NCBI RefSeq assembly: GCF_019711355.1
Contig: NZ_CP081297.1
Coordinates: 806,001 to 870,000, forward strand
Origin: Qipengyuania psychrotolerans
Lineage (GTDB): Bacteria; Pseudomonadota; Alphaproteobacteria; Sphingomonadales; Sphingomonadaceae
Direction: 5' to 3'
DNA: 64,000 bases
The position numbers and the translations under genes were made by a program. Below, piece by piece: positions 1 to 9,060 of this stretch (within the stretch, counting starts at the first letter, position 1; the number at the start of each line of letters is the position of its first letter). The notes beneath the pieces are model-generated. The model did not search any database, had not been told where the DNA came from, and saw only the letters and a list, made by a program, of their open reading frames with translations.

Positions 1-73
1 GTTTCAATTCGCAATTGACCGTTCAGCTTCGCATCCGCATCAGTACGCAAAATTCAATCCGGAGAGATACTTC

Positions 74-1378
74 ATGGCCTACCGCGAATTCGCGAATTCT
101 GAACTTTCCCGTCGTTCACTCCTTCGCGGCGGTGCCTGGCTCACAGCGGGTGCGGCATTGGCTGGTATGCCGATGGGCCGCATGGCGATGGCACACAGCG
201 ATGCGGCAAGCTGGCCGAAAGTGTCGGCCATGGTCCAGAAGTATGTGTCTGAAGGCAAGGTCGCGAATATGTCAGCGGCGCTCGGTTGGGGTCAGGGTGA
301 TCCCACGCTGATCGCGCGCGGCACGCTTGCATTGGGCGGATCTACCCCTGCCGATCTCGATAGCCTCTATCGTATCTATTCCATGACCAAGCCGGTTACC
401 GGCATGGCCACCATGATGCTGATCGAGCAGGGAAAGCTCGGCCTTGATCAGCCGCTGGCCGAGACGCTCCCAGCCTTTTCCAACATGATGGTCCAGAAAA
501 CCTATGACGGGTCAGTCACCGATCTCGTGCCTGCAGAGCGCCCGATCACCATTCGTCACCTGCTGACCCACACCGCCGGCCTGGGCTACTCGATCATCCA
601 GAAGGGCCCGATCCGCGACCAGTATGTTAAATACGGTGTCGTTCCCGGCCAGGTAACGCGTTTGCCGATCCCTGGCCTCGGCCGCGAGGAAGCGATCAGG
701 GGCCTCGACAAATTTGCCAACAACCTCGCCCAGCTTCCGCTTGTCCTGCAGCCAGGCAGCAAATGGAGCTATTCGGTCGGTCTCGACCTTCTGGGCCGTG
801 TGATCGAAGTCGCCAGCGGCATGAGCTTCGACGAATTCCTGCGCACTCAGATTTTCGAGCCCGCAGGGATGAGCAGCACTTTCTTCCGCGTACCGCAGAG
901 CGAAGTTGCGCGGTTCACGACCAATTACGGCATCATGGGCGGAACACCGTTGCCGCTCGACCCCGCTCGAGCATCGATTTACCTCGACGATCCTGCCTTC
1001 CCGTTTGGCGGCGCCGGACTGGTGTCCAGCCCGCGCGATTACGACCGCTTCCTGCAGATGCTGCTGGGGTATGGTGAAATCGACGGCAAACGCGTGATGA
1101 GCGAAGCGGCGGTTAAGCTGGGGACTTCCAACCTTCTGCCCGAAAGCGCGGATATCAGCGGCACATGGATCGAAGGCCAGGGCTTCGGTGCTGGCGGACG
1201 CGTTTCGGACGGTGCCTATGGCTGGGGCGGTGCTGCCGGCACAGTCGCGTTCGTCAGCTACAAGGCGAACCTGCGCGCCAGCCTGTACACGCAGTACATG
1301 CCGTCTGAAGCCTATCCCATTCATTCTGCATTTCCCGACGCGGTGCAAGCAGACTTGATGGCAATGGCTGGGGCGTAA
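74..1378 (+). CDS. Tat-exported serine hydrolase (class C beta-lactamase / EstB-like esterase family)
   Basis: Predicted penicillin-binding-protein/beta-lactamase-fold hydrolase of 434 residues. The N-terminus has a twin-arginine signal (SRRSLL at residues 12-17) followed by a hydrophobic Ala/Gly stretch ending near MAMA at 37-40, so export by Tat is likely. The nucleophile motif SxxK is S103-M-T-K106, the Tyr motif is Y233-S-V, and the third motif is a GWGGAAG at 383-389, as in EstB-type carboxylesterases rather than the KTG of true beta-lactamases. The ATG follows a good GGAGAG ribosome site. It lies 6 bases ahead of nudC, so the two are probably co-transcribed. An esterase role is more likely than antibiotic hydrolysis; the substrate cannot be read from sequence. 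Confidence 0.88.
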   Translation: MAYREFANSELSRRSLLRGGAWLTAGAALAGMPMGRMAMAHSDAASWPKVSAMVQKYVSEGKVANMSAALGWGQGDPTLIARGTLALGGSTPADLDSLYRIYSMTKPVTGMATMMLIEQGKLGLDQPLAETLPAFSNMMVQKTYDGSVTDLVPAERPITIRHLLTHTAGLGYSIIQKGPIRDQYVKYGVVPGQVTRLPIPGLGREEAIRGLDKFANNLAQLPLVLQPGSKWSYSVGLDLLGRVIEVASGMSFDEFLRTQIFEPAGMSSTFFRVPQSEVARFTTNYGIMGGTPLPLDPARASIYLDDPAFPFGGAGLVSSPRDYDRFLQMLLGYGEIDGKRVMSEAAVKLGTSNLLPESADISGTWIEGQGFGAGGRVSDGAYGWGGAAGTVAFVSYKANLRASLYTQYMPSEAYPIHSAFPDAVQADLMAMAGA

Positions 1379-1384
1379 CCCGGC

Positions 1385-2242
1385 ATGCTGTCGTTCACCG
1401 GTTCGCGCCTCGACCGCGCCGATCATGTCCGCGCCGATCCGGAGCGGCTGGCAGGCTATATGAACTGGAAGGCCAAGCTGCTCGCGCTCGATGGGCTGAT
1501 GCCCTCGATGGGCGATGACGGCCGGTTGGTCTGGGGCACATTGGTCGATGCGCCAGAGGATGCAGAACTGGTGTTCCTCGGCCTGGACGAAGGGAAAGCC
1601 TGCTTTGCTGCCGTCCCGCCGCGCGGTGATGCCAGCCCGCGTATGGCGAACCCGGCGCTATGGTCGCTCATGGCCACTCTCCAGCCGGACGATCTGGCGC
1701 TCTATGGCGGTGCGCGCAGTATCGTCGACTGGCATGCGCGCCACCGTTTCTGCGCGCAATGCGGCGGCGATACCAAGCTGGCCAAGGGCGGCTGGCAGCG
1801 TGACTGTACCGCATGCGGTGCCAGCCATTTCCCGCGCACCGACCCGGTCACGATCATGCTGGTGGAATACGAAGACCGCCTGATGCTCGGTCGCGGCCTC
1901 GGCTGGCCCGAAGGCAGTTTTTCAGCGCTCGCAGGTTTTGTCGAACCCGGTGAAAGTATCGAGGAAGGCGTTGCCCGCGAAGTGTTCGAGGAAAGCGGCG
2001 TGCGCGTTCGCGACGTGACCTATGTCGCCAGCCAGCCTTGGCCGTTTCCCAGCCAGTTGATGATCGGCTGTCATTCCCATGCCGATGACGATGCCCTGAC
2101 AATCGACGAAACCGAAATGGCCGAGATCAACTGGTACACAAGGGACGAGGTGAAAGCCGCGCTCGCCGGTGATGGCCCGTTCAAAGCGCCGCCGCCCCAT
2201 GCTATAGCGCATCACCTGATGCATTGGTGGATCCACAAATGA
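1385..2242 (+). CDS. nudC: NADH pyrophosphatase / NAD-decapping Nudix hydrolase
   Basis: NudC family, 285 residues. The family hydrolyses NADH and related dinucleotides to mononucleotides and removes NAD caps from RNA. A zinc ribbon is formed by C123, C126, C141 and C144. The Nudix box spans 184-206 (GFVEPGES... through REVFEESGV) and is intact. The NudC-specific SQPWPFP motif follows at 216-222 and separates it from other Nudix enzymes. The N-terminal domain is diverged, as usual. The gene sits in a short operon between the serine hydrolase and a DsbA-like protein, and its stop overlaps the next start as ATGA. Confidence 0.93.
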   Translation: MLSFTGSRLDRADHVRADPERLAGYMNWKAKLLALDGLMPSMGDDGRLVWGTLVDAPEDAELVFLGLDEGKACFAAVPPRGDASPRMANPALWSLMATLQPDDLALYGGARSIVDWHARHRFCAQCGGDTKLAKGGWQRDCTACGASHFPRTDPVTIMLVEYEDRLMLGRGLGWPEGSFSALAGFVEPGESIEEGVAREVFEESGVRVRDVTYVASQPWPFPSQLMIGCHSHADDDALTIDETEMAEINWYTRDEVKAALAGDGPFKAPPPHAIAHHLMHWWIHK

Positions 2243-2928
2243 GCCAGCCGCGAAAACTCACGATCGACATCTGGTCCGATGTCATGTGCCCCTGGTGCCT
2301 GGTCGGCTGGGGCAATCTGTCACAGGCGCTGGATCAGCTGGACGGAGAGATCGAGGCGGATGTGCGCTGGCACGCTTTCGAACTCAATCCCGACATGCCC
2401 GAGGAGGGCGAGGAGCGTACCGCTCACATCGCTCGCAAATATGGCCGAACGATCGAGCAGTCACGCGATGTGCAGGGGCAGATGCGCACGGCTGCCGAAG
2501 CTGCGGGTGTCTCGCTCGATTACGAGGGTGATGACCCTGCGCCCGATGCGATGATGTGGAACACTTTCGAAGCGCACAAGCTGCTCACTTGGACCGCCGA
2601 GCAGCATGGCGCAGCCAAGCAGACCCAGCTCAAACTTGCCCTGTTCAAGGCGCATTTCAATGAACGCCGCCGGATCGGCGAACGGGAAGTGCTCCTGTAT
2701 CTGGCCGAAAAGGTGGGCCTCGACCGAGCCGCTGCGTCAGCTGCGCTCGATGACGAAGAGGTCGCCCACAAAACCCGGGCAGAAGAGCGCGCGGCCTGGG
2801 ACATGAACATCAGCGGGGTCCCTGCGATGATCTTGGAGGGCCGATTCATGGTACCCGGTGCCCAGCCGCCCGAAGCCTATGCCAACGCACTGCGGCGGGT
2901 GGCGGAGAAGACTGCGGCGGCCACTTGA
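2239..2928 (+). CDS. DsbA family oxidoreductase (FrnE-like)
   Basis: Thioredoxin-fold protein of 229 residues with the redox motif C17-P-W-C20 at the end of the first strand and a helical insertion typical of FrnE/2-hydroxychromene-isomerase-like DsbA proteins. The cis-proline loop is visible as SGVPAMI near residues 193-199. No signal peptide is present, so it is probably a cytoplasmic disulfide oxidoreductase or isomerase, unlike periplasmic DsbA. The chosen ATG overlaps the nudC stop by 4 bases; an in-frame ATG 15 bases upstream lies inside nudC and is less likely. Confidence 0.88.
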   Translation: MSQPRKLTIDIWSDVMCPWCLVGWGNLSQALDQLDGEIEADVRWHAFELNPDMPEEGEERTAHIARKYGRTIEQSRDVQGQMRTAAEAAGVSLDYEGDDPAPDAMMWNTFEAHKLLTWTAEQHGAAKQTQLKLALFKAHFNERRRIGEREVLLYLAEKVGLDRAAASAALDDEEVAHKTRAEERAAWDMNISGVPAMILEGRFMVPGAQPPEAYANALRRVAEKTAAAT

Positions 2929-2943
2929 TCCGCCGGGCTTCCG

Positions 2944-4341
2944 CTAGAAAATAATCGCAGCGGCAATTACCGCCATCGGTAGCAGGATGAGGGTGCGGAG
3001 CAGGAAGATCACCACGAGGTCGAGCAAGTTCAGCGGCAGCGACGATTTCAGCATCAGAATACCCACCTCGGACATGAAGATAAGTTGGCCGACCGAGACG
3101 ACAGCAACGACAAATCGCGTAGCTATCGATGGGATGTCCGCGGCAGTCAGCGCAGGCAGGAACATCTCTGCGAAACCGATCACCATTGCAGGTGCCGCCT
3201 CTACAGGACTTTCCACACTCAGCGTCGAGAGCAGCGGGACAAATGGCTGACTGATGATGGCAAAAATCGGTGTGTATTCAGCCAACACCACGGCGACGAG
3301 CGCGATGAAGATCCCAGCAGGTATCAGGCCCAGCCAAATATCCAGGATGTTGATGGCGACGCCCTTGGCCATTTTGGAAGAGGGAGGGGCGCTGGATGCC
3401 TTCTTCAAGGCCGCATCAAGCGCACGCGATCGTGAACTCCCTTCGCCGATAGGAGTATCTAATGCCTGACCCTCCACGAGATAAGTATCTGGCTTCCGGC
3501 TCAGCGGCGGGATGCGGGCCATGATTACCGCGCAGATGATGCCCGTAAGCGTCAGGACTCCATAGAAGGGAAGAAAGTAGGCTTCCAGTCGCAGGACATC
3601 GACGATGACGTAGCAGAAAGCGATGGACACGATTGAGAAGTTCGTGGCGATGATCGCAGCCTCTCGCGCGGAATATTGACCGCTTTCATATTGCTGCGCG
3701 GTCACGATGACGCCGACGGAGCTCCCACCGAGCCAGGATGCGGTCGCGTCGATGGCACTGCGTCCGGGAACGCGGAATAGGGCCCTGAAAGGACGTTGGA
3801 CCAACACTCCGACATAATCCATCAATCCGAATTCGGTTATGAATGGAAGAACCAGGCAGGCGATGCCGATGGTCACGAGCCCCGGCACGTAAAGATCGTT
3901 CAGGACGACGTTGCCGGTATTCTCTCCCCAGATCCACTCCGGCCCTATCTGGAAGAATATGGCAAGGGCACTCACTGCTCCGGCTACGCGCAGCAGCGTC
4001 CACACTATGCCAGGGCGAAGCAGTTTTTCGGCAGTGCTCTGCGGTGAGCTCGGTCGCACTTTTAAATAGGCTAGGGTAGCCAATGCTGAAAACACGCAAA
4101 GGGAAACGACCAGGGCGGGAAGGACGGGGGCAAATTGCTCCCGAATCCAGTCTGATAGAAGGCCCATCGGGACAGTAATGATCCCGTCGTTGGGAACCGG
4201 CAAAAGGAAAAATGCCGCGCCAAGCGTGGAGGGCACGACAAAGCGTAACAGACTGGCGCGTTCGCTGGCGATCGCAGTTTCGATGGCTATTCCCCCGTAC
4301 CGTCGAACGCCCCCGCGTCCAGCTCCGGCTAGGGGGTGCAT
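2944..4341 (-). CDS. YjiH family inner-membrane protein (nucleoside-recognition/gate domain)
   Basis: Polytopic membrane protein of about 465 residues with roughly ten hydrophobic segments. The first is preceded by an RFVVPSTLGAAFFLLPVP stretch, matching the start of YjiH proteins, and the central and C-terminal parts carry gate-domain repeats (for example a GGSSVGVIVTA segment). YjiH proteins are thought to be transporters, but the substrate is unknown. The start is unsure: an ATG at 4341 is used; a TTG lies further upstream at 4395, and the conserved region begins about 35 residues after the ATG. It converges on the DsbA-like gene with a 15-base gap and no terminator. Confidence 0.75.
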   Translation of the reverse strand: MHPLAGAGRGGVRRYGGIAIETAIASERASLLRFVVPSTLGAAFFLLPVPNDGIITVPMGLLSDWIREQFAPVLPALVVSLCVFSALATLAYLKVRPSSPQSTAEKLLRPGIVWTLLRVAGAVSALAIFFQIGPEWIWGENTGNVVLNDLYVPGLVTIGIACLVLPFITEFGLMDYVGVLVQRPFRALFRVPGRSAIDATASWLGGSSVGVIVTAQQYESGQYSAREAAIIATNFSIVSIAFCYVIVDVLRLEAYFLPFYGVLTLTGIICAVIMARIPPLSRKPDTYLVEGQALDTPIGEGSSRSRALDAALKKASSAPPSSKMAKGVAINILDIWLGLIPAGIFIALVAVVLAEYTPIFAIISQPFVPLLSTLSVESPVEAAPAMVIGFAEMFLPALTAADIPSIATRFVVAVVSVGQLIFMSEVGILMLKSSLPLNLLDLVVIFLLRTLILLPMAVIAAAIIF

Positions 4342-4467
4342 CACTGTGCAGAATCGGTCAAGTTTCGCTACCGATGATGGCGCGGCCAATGCCAAGGCGC
4401 CCGAGCTTCGTCTCGCCCTTGCATTTGCGCAGTAGAGACATTTGCTAGTCTCAAGACGGCAACCGTC

Positions 4468-4857
4468 TCAGATCAACCCTAGCCGCTCCAGCTTTCCGGC
4501 GAGCTTGCCGGGCAGCGCATCGCCAATGTCCTCGCCCTCTTCGAGATCCCTTGGGGGGTCACCCTTGAGGTAACGCCAGCCTTGGTGGGCGCGCTTGGGG
4601 CGGGGCATGACGCGGACCAGTTCGGGCTTCAGGTCGATCGACCAGCGGCCATCGGGGGTTTCGCTAAAGCCCAGTATTTCACTGCGCGCGACGATGCTGT
4701 GCTGGTGGATCCAGTAAAGCGAGCCGCCAATGCATTGTTCCCACTTGGTGGGTCTATAGCGAGTGGTCAGGTTGGGACTGCGCCGCGCAGCATACCAGCT
4801 TTCGATTTCGCCATAAGTTTGCGCACCGAAGGCGATTTTGGTCAGGTTAAGCGGCAT
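4468..4857 (-). CDS. DUF1489 family protein
   Basis: Small soluble protein of 129 residues matching the alphaproteobacterial DUF1489 family: a conserved N-terminus (MPLNLTKIAFGAQ), a central TRYRPTKW segment with a tryptophan, and a RAHQGWRYL motif near residues 89-97. The family has no established function. The protein is complete, with no signal peptide or membrane segment. It lies 35 bases downstream of mgtE on the same strand and may share its transcript. Confidence 0.85.
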   Translation of the reverse strand: MPLNLTKIAFGAQTYGEIESWYAARRSPNLTTRYRPTKWEQCIGGSLYWIHQHSIVARSEILGFSETPDGRWSIDLKPELVRVMPRPKRAHQGWRYLKGDPPRDLEEGEDIGDALPGKLAGKLERLGLI

Positions 4858-4892
4858 GGCACCGAGATAGGGACTTCACCGCGAGGCTCAAG

Positions 4893-6344
4893 TCAAACAA
4901 CCCCCATCACCACCGCCAGGCCGAGGAATGCGAAGAAGCCCATCGAATCGGTAATCATGGTCACGAAGACGCTGCTGGCGACTGCAGGGTCCTGGTCCAG
5001 CCGGTCGAACGCCACGGGCACAAGCACGCCGGCCAGACCGGCAATCGCGACATTGATGATCATGGCAAGCGCGATGACTGCGCCGAGCAAAGGAGTGAAA
5101 ATCACTGCCGTTGCTGCACCGATCAGCACCGCGATCGTTGCTCCATTGAGCATGGCCACGCGGAATTCGCGCATCAAGATGCGGCCGGTGTTGGAGCGCG
5201 TCAGCTGGTTCATGGCGATGGCGCGTACGGTGACGGCCATCGTCTGAGTGCCGGCATTGCCGCCGATGCTGGCGACGATGGGCATGAGTACTGCCAGTGC
5301 GACAAGCTTTTCGATGGCCGACCCGAAGGCTGCAATGATCAGGCTGGCCACCAGCGCCGTACCCAGATTTGCCACCAGCCAGCGCACACGGCTGGAATAT
5401 GCTTCGCGGATCGGCTCGTTGATGTCGCCTTCGCCGGCACCGGACATCAGCAGGGCATCCTCGCCCGCTTCTTCCGCGATGATGTGCACGATATCGTCGA
5501 CGGTCATCTGGCCCACGAGGCGCCCGTCTTCGTCCACCACGGCGGCGCTGATGAGGCCATATTTCTGGAACATCAGCGCGACCTCTTCCTGGTCGAGCAT
5601 GGCCGGGATCAGCGTCTGGTCGCGCTTCATCACGTCGCCCAGCGAGATGTTGCGCGGCGTGCGCAGGATCCACGACAGGTTGCAGGTCCCGACCGGGTGG
5701 TGGCGCTGATCGACGACGAAGACTTCGAAGAAATCTTCGGGCAATTCGCGCCCCTCGCGCAGGAAATCGATCAGATCGCCCACGGTGATGTGTTCCGGCA
5801 CCGCAACAAAGTCGCGGTTCATCAGGCGGCCGGCGGTTTCTTCCGGATAGGACAGGGCCGACTGGATCGCCATCCGGTCTTCCGGTTCCAACTCGGCAAG
5901 AATGGCCTGCTGGTCGACTTCGTCCAGATCCTCGATCAACTGGACGGCGTCGTCGGTTTCCAGCTGCTCGGCAATCTGCGCCACCGCATCGGCGGGCAGG
6001 GCCTCCATCATTTCTTCGCGGACGTAATCGTTGAGTTCGGCAACGACGTCGGAGGTCATCAGATCTGTAATTGCAGCGGCAAGCTGGTGCCGTTCGTCGC
6101 GGTCGAACAGCTCGAGCAGGTCGGCCACGTCAGCGGGATGCAGCGGTTCGACAAGATCGTAGACCCTAGCCGTATCACCGGCCTCCAGGGCATCGTCGAC
6201 TGACCGGACGAACTCGCGCTTGAGCGTGTTCTCTTCGTCCATCCGTTCGTCGTCGATACGGTCGTCGGGACGTGCGCCTTCGTCCTGCGCCTCGGGGGCC
6301 AGGATTACGTCTTCATACTCATCAGGGCGCTTGTCCTCCGCCAT
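4893..6344 (-). CDS. mgtE: Magnesium transporter MgtE
   Basis: MgtE-type Mg2+ channel of 483 residues. The order is an acidic N-terminal tail (1-40), the superhelical N domain (about 45-150), two CBS domains (about 160-290) that sense cytosolic Mg2+, and five membrane helices from about 315. The pore-region motif PIVASIGGNAGTQT and the late DPAVASSVFVTMITD motif are both present. The start is placed at the internal ATG before AEDKRPDEYED; 20 further upstream in-frame residues do not resemble the family. It is divergent from the cyclophilin gene. Confidence 0.93.
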   Translation of the reverse strand: MAEDKRPDEYEDVILAPEAQDEGARPDDRIDDERMDEENTLKREFVRSVDDALEAGDTARVYDLVEPLHPADVADLLELFDRDERHQLAAAITDLMTSDVVAELNDYVREEMMEALPADAVAQIAEQLETDDAVQLIEDLDEVDQQAILAELEPEDRMAIQSALSYPEETAGRLMNRDFVAVPEHITVGDLIDFLREGRELPEDFFEVFVVDQRHHPVGTCNLSWILRTPRNISLGDVMKRDQTLIPAMLDQEEVALMFQKYGLISAAVVDEDGRLVGQMTVDDIVHIIAEEAGEDALLMSGAGEGDINEPIREAYSSRVRWLVANLGTALVASLIIAAFGSAIEKLVALAVLMPIVASIGGNAGTQTMAVTVRAIAMNQLTRSNTGRILMREFRVAMLNGATIAVLIGAATAVIFTPLLGAVIALAMIINVAIAGLAGVLVPVAFDRLDQDPAVASSVFVTMITDSMGFFAFLGLAVVMGVV

Positions 6345-6445
6345 GCTGCCCGCTCTAGGCAAGGGAGCGTATAAAGCAAGCAGAGGGTGACATAGCTGCG
6401 TCAATCCCTATGTAGGCGGCGCAAATTCCAATGGAGATATACAAG

Positions 6446-6907
6446 ATGGCCGACAAACTGACCTTCACCCTCGACACCGGTAACGGAGAAGGCGGCGATG
6501 TCGTCATCAAGCTGCGTTCCGATCTGGCACCCGGCCATGTCGAACGTATCAGCGAGCTGGCGAAAGACGGCTTTTACGACGGCGTGATTTTCCACCGCGT
6601 TATCGCAGGCTTCATGGCGCAGGGCGGCGATCCGACCGGTACCGGCATGGGCGGTAGCGAAAAGCCCGACCTCAAGGCTGAATTCAACAGCGAACCGCAC
6701 ACGCGCGGAACTTGCTCGATGGCTCGCAGCCAGATGCCCGACAGCGCCAACAGCCAGTTCTTCATCTGCTTCGACGACGCCGAACTCCTCGACGGCCAGT
6801 ACACTGTCTGGGGCCAGGTCGAGAGCGGCATGGAGCACGTCGACGCACTGCCCAAGGGCGAACCGCCGCGTGAGCCGGGCAAGATCGTGAAGGCGACCGT
6901 TTCGTAA
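6446..6907 (+). CDS. Peptidyl-prolyl cis-trans isomerase (cyclophilin)
   Basis: Cytoplasmic cyclophilin of 153 residues that isomerises X-Pro bonds. The signature FHRVIAGFMAQGGDPTGTG contains the catalytic Phe-His-Arg, and a later NSQFFI segment and the W of YTVWGQV complete the active site. No signal peptide is seen, so it is PpiB-like rather than PpiA-like. The second ATG (6446) is preferred over 6431 because a GGAGA ribosome site lies eight bases before it. A strong intrinsic terminator follows 27 bases after the stop, so it is probably a single-gene transcript. Confidence 0.93.
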   Translation: MADKLTFTLDTGNGEGGDVVIKLRSDLAPGHVERISELAKDGFYDGVIFHRVIAGFMAQGGDPTGTGMGGSEKPDLKAEFNSEPHTRGTCSMARSQMPDSANSQFFICFDDAELLDGQYTVWGQVESGMEHVDALPKGEPPREPGKIVKATVS

Positions 6908-6934
6908 CGTTCGATATAATCATCGAATAGAGAA

Positions 6935-6957
6935 GGGCGGCCGTGTGCCGCCCTTTT
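6935..6957 (+). terminator. Intrinsic terminator after the cyclophilin gene
   Basis: A 7-bp perfect GC stem (GGGCGGC at 6935-6941, GCCGCCC at 6947-6953) with a 5-base loop is followed directly by TTTT. It lies between the cyclophilin stop and miaB. Confidence 0.9.
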
Positions 6958-6977
6958 CATTGAAAGTGACAGCTTGA

Positions 6978-8342
6978 ATGGGTAAGGGCACGCCACCCAT
7001 GAAACCGACCAATTCCCCCAAGACCTACAGGGTCAAGAGCTTCGGCTGCCAGATGAACGTCTATGATGGCGAGCGCATGGCTGAAATGCTGGGCGAGCAG
7101 GGCATTACGCCTGCGCCCGAGGGTGAAGAAGCCGATCTGGTCGTGCTCAACACCTGCCATATCCGCGAAAAGGCGGCCGAAAAGGTCTATTCCGACATCG
7201 GACGCCTGACCAAGGCCGGCCGGAAGGTCGGCAAGGAACCGCTGATTGCGGTCGCCGGCTGCGTTGCGCAGGCCGAAGGCGAGGAGATCATGAAGCGGTC
7301 GCCTGCGGTCAGCATGGTCGTGGGTCCGCAAGCCTATCACCGCCTCCCGGAAATGCTCGAAAAGGCAGTGAAGGGCGAACGGGCGACCGACACGGATATG
7401 CCTGCCATCGCCAAGTTTGCCGCCTTGCCCGAGCGCAAGCGGACCAATCCGGCAAGCTTTCTCACCGTGCAGGAAGGCTGCGACAAGTTCTGCACCTATT
7501 GCGTGGTGCCCTATACGCGCGGCGCGGAAATTTCGCGGCCCTATGGCGACCTCGTCACCGAAGCGAAGAAGCTGGTCGATGCAGGCGCAAAAGAGATCAC
7601 CCTGCTCGGCCAGAATGTCTCGGCTTGGAGCGGTGAAAACGACACCGGTCATGAGGTCGGCCTTGCGGGCCTGATCCGCGATCTCGCAAAGGTCGATGGC
7701 CTCGCGCGCATTCGCTACACCACCAGCCACCCCGCCGACATGGACGATGATCTGATCGCTGCACATGGCGAGATCGACAAGCTCATGCCGTTCCTCCACC
7801 TGCCGGTGCAGGCGGGCAGCGACCGGGTCCTCAAGGCCATGAACCGCAGTCACACGGCGGAAAGCTATCTCAGGCTGCTCGAACGGTTCACCGCTGCAAG
7901 GCCGGACCTTGCGCTGTCAGGCGACTTCATCGTCGGTTTCCCGGGCGAAACCGATGCCGAGTTCGAGGAAACCCTCGCGCTGGTGGACGAGGTCAAATAC
8001 GCGCAGGCCTTCAGCTTCAAATACTCGCCGCGTCCCGGAACGCCTGCCGCCACGATGGACGGCCAGGTGGCAAGGGAAGTCATGGACGAGCGCCTTCAGC
8101 GCCTGCAGGCAGCACTTAATCGCGATCAATTCGCCTTCAATCAGGCGACTGTTGGCCGCACTTGCGAAGTGCTGGTCGAACGCAAGGGCAAGCTCGAGGG
8201 CCAATGGCTTGGCAAATCACCTTGGCTGCAATCGGTGTGGTTCGAAGGCGACGCGGCCATCGGTGATCTGGTGCAGGCTGAATTGCTCGAGGCAGGGCCC
8301 AATTCCATGGCCGGAATGTTGCGCGAGACCGTAGCAGTTTAA
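6978..8342 (+). CDS. miaB: tRNA-2-methylthio-N6-dimethylallyladenosine synthase MiaB
   Basis: Radical-SAM methylthiotransferase of 454 residues that adds the 2-methylthio group to i6A37 in tRNAs. The N-terminal UPF0004 domain carries the auxiliary cluster cysteines C24, C60 and C94. The radical-SAM cluster is C168-DKF-C172-TY-C175. A TRAM domain ends the protein. An alternative ATG at 6999 would remove 7 residues. It is upstream of phoH-ybeY-corC, a common alphaproteobacterial neighbourhood, but here a convergent lipoprotein gene intervenes and shares the TTAA at 8339-8342 with the miaB stop. Confidence 0.95.
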   Translation: MGKGTPPMKPTNSPKTYRVKSFGCQMNVYDGERMAEMLGEQGITPAPEGEEADLVVLNTCHIREKAAEKVYSDIGRLTKAGRKVGKEPLIAVAGCVAQAEGEEIMKRSPAVSMVVGPQAYHRLPEMLEKAVKGERATDTDMPAIAKFAALPERKRTNPASFLTVQEGCDKFCTYCVVPYTRGAEISRPYGDLVTEAKKLVDAGAKEITLLGQNVSAWSGENDTGHEVGLAGLIRDLAKVDGLARIRYTTSHPADMDDDLIAAHGEIDKLMPFLHLPVQAGSDRVLKAMNRSHTAESYLRLLERFTAARPDLALSGDFIVGFPGETDAEFEETLALVDEVKYAQAFSFKYSPRPGTPAATMDGQVAREVMDERLQRLQAALNRDQFAFNQATVGRTCEVLVERKGKLEGQWLGKSPWLQSVWFEGDAAIGDLVQAELLEAGPNSMAGMLRETVAV

Positions 8343-8908
8343 TCCAGCGGCTGCATCTCGCCCATTTCAATGACTGTCGTGAACGCGTCTGTCGTAATTT
8401 CGGCAGGTGCCACGGTCGGATTGCCAACATAGCTATTGTCGCCGAACGGAACACGCGCAGCACCGCTTTCCAATCCTCCGCCGCCGACCGTAACCGCCAG
8501 GTCACGCCAGCCATTTGTGCTGCTTGAAAAGACACCGACGGGTAGGCGCGCAACGCTGATACGGCCGATAAGATCAGGACCCTGAGCGGTTTGCTGAAAC
8601 ACCGCGAGCGTGCAACCGCCCGTGCCGCAAAGGCCCGGACCGCCAATGTAAATCAGCGTCTCGGCATTTCCGTCCCCATCAAGATCAACCTCCCCAAACC
8701 GATAGGACGGGGTGCCGTATTCGCCATATTCTTCGCGCACCCAGCCAGCCAATTCGGGTGAGAGCCGGGGCTGCTGTGCCGATTCGGGCGGTGGCGCCGC
8801 TTCTGCGCCAGTTTCTTGTGCCGTATTCACAGGTGTTGGAGCCTCGGTTTGCTCCGAACACGCGCTAATCAGAAAAAGCAGAACTAAAGCGGAAAGGGCC
8901 GGTTTCAT
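8339..8908 (-). CDS. Hypothetical lipoprotein with a DxDGDG calcium-type loop
   Basis: Predicted lipoprotein of 189 residues. The signal peptide [17 protein letters not shown] ends in a lipobox Cys at residue 17, followed by a Pro/Glu/Ala-rich linker to about 45. The mature part holds a [10 protein letters not shown] loop, a pattern seen in EF-hand-like and FG-GAP/VCBS Ca2+ loops, and then a [10 protein letters not shown] stretch whose cysteines may pair. No enzymatic motif is seen. The start at 8908 has a GGAG ribosome site; a longer form from 8971 would bury the signal peptide. Its stop codon overlaps the convergent miaB stop. Confidence 0.75.
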   Translation of the reverse strand: MKPALSALVLLFLISACSEQTEAPTPVNTAQETGAEAAPPPESAQQPRLSPELAGWVREEYGEYGTPSYRFGEVDLDGDGNAETLIYIGGPGLCGTGGCTLAVFQQTAQGPDLIGRISVARLPVGVFSSSTNGWRDLAVTVGGGGLESGAARVPFGDNSYVGNPTVAPAEITTDAFTTVIEMGEMQPLD

Positions 8909-9060
8909 ATGCAATCTCCACTGGCTAACCTTGAGCAACACAAGGATGTGCTTTTGAGCGCGCGATGACAAGTATGTGACTTTCCACCGTCAAATTGCGC
9001 CCTCCAGCTTGTCACCTGCAGATTGTGGCTTACCTTCTAAGTACCAATCGAAAGGAGCGC

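Noticed and set aside
6345..6445. TTGACG in the mgtE/cyclophilin gap as a promoter for mgtE
   Set aside because: The only good -10-like hexamer (TTATAC) is about 23 bases away, too far for a normal spacer.
9009..9036. TTGTCA-16-TACCTT before phoH as a promoter
   Set aside because: The -10 match is poor; kept out of the feature list.
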